Below, one piece after another: positions 62,293 through 64,000 of a stretch of DNA of 64,000 nt. The notes beneath the pieces were generated by a model. It saw only the letters and a program-made list of their open reading frames with translations, did not search any database and was not told where the DNA came from. The translations under genes and the position numbers were made by a program. Every line of letters begins with the position of its first letter. Position 1 is the first letter of the stretch. This DNA is from Pseudomonas marginalis (GTDB taxonomy: Bacteria; Pseudomonadota; Gammaproteobacteria; Pseudomonadales; Pseudomonadaceae). The DNA is taken from NCBI RefSeq assembly GCF_008692035.1, contig NZ_VTFG01000002.1, forward strand, positions 496,001-560,000, read 5' to 3'.

Positions 62293-63000
62293 TCAAACCT
62301 TGGCGGCAGCTGGCGTGGATTTGCTGCGCGGGCGCAATTGGGCGGCAGCCATGGCCGAGTCGGTCACGCCGGTTTCAGCGCGCATACCGGCGGCAAGGAA
62401 TGGCACCATCAGGCGCATGACCTGCTCAATAGAAGTGTTCACGCCGAAATCGGTCTCGGCAATCGCACGCAACGCCTTGATCCCGGACATGCTGAATGCG
62501 GCCGCACCGAGCATGAAGTGCACGCGCCAGAACAGTTCGATAGGCGGAATACGCGGGGCGGCTTCGTTGACCAGCAACATATAGCGGCGGAATACCTTGC
62601 CGTACATGTCTTCCAGGTAACGGCGCAAGTGGCCCTGGCTCTGGCTGAATGCCAGGCCCAACAGGCGCATGAAGATCGACAGGTCATTGCCGCTGCGTGG
62701 CTGAACCACCAGCGCCTGCTCCACGAGCATTTCCAGCAGGTCTTCCAGGGTCGGCTTGTGGTCGGCCTTGGCCTGGCGGCGCTCGAGTTCACGGTCGAGG
62801 CTGGCACAGAACGGACCCAGGAAGCGCGAGAATACCGCCTGGATCAGGGCCTTTTTCGAGCCGAAATGGTAGTTCACTGCGGCGAGGTTGACCCCGGCTT
62901 TGCTGGTGATCAGCCGCAATGAAGTTTCAGCAAATCCTTTTTCCGCGAACAATTGCTCGGCAGCATCGAGAATGCGTTCAACGGTTTCCGACTGGGCCAT
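62293..63000 (-). CDS. psrA: TetR-family regulator PsrA
   Basis: 235 residues. Helix-turn-helix in SLRLITSKAGVNLAAVNYHF, with an all-helical effector domain. PsrA binds long-chain fatty acids, represses fatty acid beta-oxidation and itself, and activates rpoS. The start MAQSETVERILDAAEQLF at 63000 is the family one; six upstream residues are rejected. Two PsrA-type boxes lie right before it. Divergent from lexA as in P. aeruginosa. Confidence 0.95.
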   Translation of the reverse strand: MAQSETVERILDAAEQLFAEKGFAETSLRLITSKAGVNLAAVNYHFGSKKALIQAVFSRFLGPFCASLDRELERRQAKADHKPTLEDLLEMLVEQALVVQPRSGNDLSIFMRLLGLAFSQSQGHLRRYLEDMYGKVFRRYMLLVNEAAPRIPPIELFWRVHFMLGAAAFSMSGIKALRAIAETDFGVNTSIEQVMRLMVPFLAAGMRAETGVTDSAMAAAQLRPRSKSTPAAAKV

Positions 63001-63015
63001 GGATACTCCGCCTGA

Positions 63016-63029
63016 CAAACACTTGTTTG
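63016..63029. promoter_or_regulatory. PsrA box 1
   Basis: CAAAC-ACTT-GTTTG, an exact (G/C)AAAC-N4-GTTT(G/C) site, 16 bases from the psrA ATG; autoregulation. Confidence 0.88.
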
Positions 63030-63042
63030 AAACATACGTTTC
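63029..63042. promoter_or_regulatory. PsrA box 2
   Basis: GAAAC-ATAC-GTTTC, a perfect palindrome of the same type, sharing one base with box 1, so the sites are 13 bases apart. Confidence 0.8.
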
Positions 63043-63201
63043 AGGGTGTGTCTTGTCAAGCCTGCAAGTTCGCTTTCCGGCCGGGCAGTCATCTATTTCA
63101 TCGCTATTTAATCACATACTCCCAGGTCTGTAGGCAGCGCTATCTCTGCCTTGTAGGACACTTGACGAATGACCGTCCAGCGGAGGCGCAGAAAAGGATG
63201 A

Positions 63202-63229
63202 TTGCCAAGTGCAGTCCACTGTATATAAT
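63202..63229 (+). promoter_or_regulatory. lexA promoter
   Basis: TTGCCA, 16-base spacer, TATAAT at 63224. The -10 lies inside the first SOS box, so LexA binding blocks RNA polymerase. Confidence 0.65.
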
Positions 63230-63234
63230 CCCAG
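63219..63234. promoter_or_regulatory. SOS (LexA) box 1
   Basis: CTG-TATATAATCC-CAG, matching CTG-N10-CAG. Confidence 0.85.
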
Positions 63235-63237
63235 TCA

Positions 63238-63253
63238 CTGTATAAAAAGACAG
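63238..63253. promoter_or_regulatory. SOS (LexA) box 2
   Basis: CTG-TATAAAAAGA-CAG, 19 bases from box 1 and 10 bases before the lexA ATG. Confidence 0.9.
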
Positions 63254-63263
63254 AGCGATCAAC

Positions 63264-63872
63264 ATGCTAAAACTGACGCCACGCCAAGCTGAGATTCTGG
63301 CTTTTATCAAGCGCTGCCTCGATGACAACGGCTACCCGCCGACACGAGCGGAAATTGCGCTGGAACTGGGGTTCAAGTCCCCCAACGCCGCCGAAGAACA
63401 CCTCAAGGCCCTCGCTCGCAAAGGCGCGATCGAGATGACCCCCGGTGCTTCACGGGGTATTCGCATCCCTGGCTTCGAAGCCAAGGCCGACGAATCGACA
63501 CTGCCGATCATCGGTCGTGTCGCCGCCGGTGCGCCCATCCTGGCGCAGCAGCACGTCGAGGAATCCTGCAACATCAACCCGACCTTCTTCCACCCTCGCG
63601 CCGACTACCTGTTACGGGTGCACGGCATGAGCATGAAGGACGTAGGGATCTTCGATGGCGACCTGCTGGCCGTCCACACTACCCGCGAAGCCCGTAATGG
63701 CCAGATCGTCGTCGCCCGTATCGGCGATGAAGTCACCGTCAAACGCTTCAAGCGCGAAGGCAGCAAGGTCTGGCTCCTGGCCGAGAACCCTGAGTTCGCC
63801 CCGATTGAAGTGAACCTGAAAGATCAGGACCTGGTGATCGAAGGCCTGAGCGTCGGCGTCATTCGCCGCTAA
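63264..63872 (+). CDS. lexA: SOS repressor LexA
   Basis: 202 residues. N-terminal winged helix (LTPRQAEILAFIKRCLDDNG, PPTRAEIALELGFKSPNAAE), the RecA-induced self-cleavage bond Ala88-Gly89 (RVAAGAP), and the Ser123/Lys160 dyad (GMSMKD, VTVKRF). It represses the SOS regulon including itself. The stop is followed after 10 bases by sulA with a strong ribosome site, the lexA-sulA arrangement of Pseudomonas. Confidence 0.98.
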   Translation: MLKLTPRQAEILAFIKRCLDDNGYPPTRAEIALELGFKSPNAAEEHLKALARKGAIEMTPGASRGIRIPGFEAKADESTLPIIGRVAAGAPILAQQHVEESCNINPTFFHPRADYLLRVHGMSMKDVGIFDGDLLAVHTTREARNGQIVVARIGDEVTVKRFKREGSKVWLLAENPEFAPIEVNLKDQDLVIEGLSVGVIRR

Positions 63873-63882
63873 AGGAGGCATC

Positions 63883-64000
63883 ATGCAGCTCGTGCACACC
63901 CCCCAACACACACAACTGTCGCTGTTCGAGGCCTTTATGGCCCAACCCCTTGCGCCCATCCTCAAGGAAACGGTCGAGGCGCCCTGGAGCGCCGAACCTG
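63883..64000 (+). CDS. sulA: Cell division inhibitor SulA, 5' part (cut by window end)
   Basis: 39 codons are visible from the ATG at 63883 (MQLVHTPQHTQLSLFEAFMA), preceded by AAAGGAGG. The assignment as SulA, the SOS-induced FtsZ inhibitor, rests on the position right after lexA and the QLSLFE-type start; the FtsZ-binding domain is outside the window. Confidence 0.82.
   Translation, partial: MQLVHTPQHTQLSLFEAFMAQPLAPILKETVEAPWSAEP

Overview
The window reads as chromosome of a Pseudomonas of the fluorescens group. It is GC-rich, its gene order repeats several blocks known from P. aeruginosa (gyrA-mtnA-mtaD-ubiG-mupP-yciK; dusA-tal-rssC/rssB-PilZ-mlaA; queF-cupredoxin-copRS; lolCDE-PilZ-glycerophosphodiesterase-sthA; gap-mfd-csiV; nagZ-psrA-lexA-sulA), and it carries many copies of the GTGGGAGGGGGCTTGC REP/REPIN family described in P. 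fluorescens SBW25. No rRNA, tRNA, CRISPR, prophage or insertion sequence was found. The outermost genes, gyrA and sulA, are cut by the window ends.

Layout. 1-7.1 kb: gyrA (5' part), mtnA, then mtaD, ubiG, mupP and a YciK-type reductase, with two near-identical REPINs bracketing the reductase. 7.1-15.3 kb: a peptide-uptake and aminopeptidase island. An S33 hydrolase and a five-gene peptide ABC transporter form one operon; a solo LuxR-type regulator and a second S33 hydrolase run the other way; a 20-bp lux-box-like palindrome lies before each hydrolase transcription unit. This matches the plant-signal-responsive PipR/PsoR/OryR type of locus. 15.3-20 kb: a purine uptake cluster (NCS2 permease, Tsx/OmpK channel, PunC exporter/importer family protein, PunR regulator). 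20-28.6 kb: aminotransferase, LysR regulator, HAD phosphatase, fabV, an Asp/Asn hydroxylase, ppnN, an AbrB/PIN toxin-antitoxin pair and two small envelope proteins. 28.6-35 kb: LysR plus F420-type reductase, mqo, an MFS pump, a WaaP-like kinase and a tiny lipoprotein. 35-45.4 kb: dusA, tal, RssC/RssB, PilZ, MlaA, a HAD pseudo-enzyme, DUF4404, queF, and a copper block (cupredoxin, copRS). 45.5-54 kb: lolCDE, PilZ, GDPD, sthA, a chalcone-isomerase-like protein and gap. 54-64 kb: mfd, csiV, a SWIM/SNF2 helicase, nagZ, psrA, lexA and sulA.

Points that stand out: the MtnA homologue lacks its catalytic cysteine (Gly166) and has Cys247 for the Arg of the GADR motif. The methylthioinosine phosphorylase gene, which in P. 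aeruginosa sits beside nagZ, is not there. Together these suggest that 5'-methylthioadenosine salvage through MTR-1-phosphate may be lost or altered. Other candidates for a second look are the lux-box pair, the HAD protein with both catalytic Asp replaced, the toxin-antitoxin operator that runs into the ribosome-binding region, a paired TTGTATACAA-type operator in the purine cluster, direct repeats before the kinase gene, and double operator boxes before psrA and lexA.
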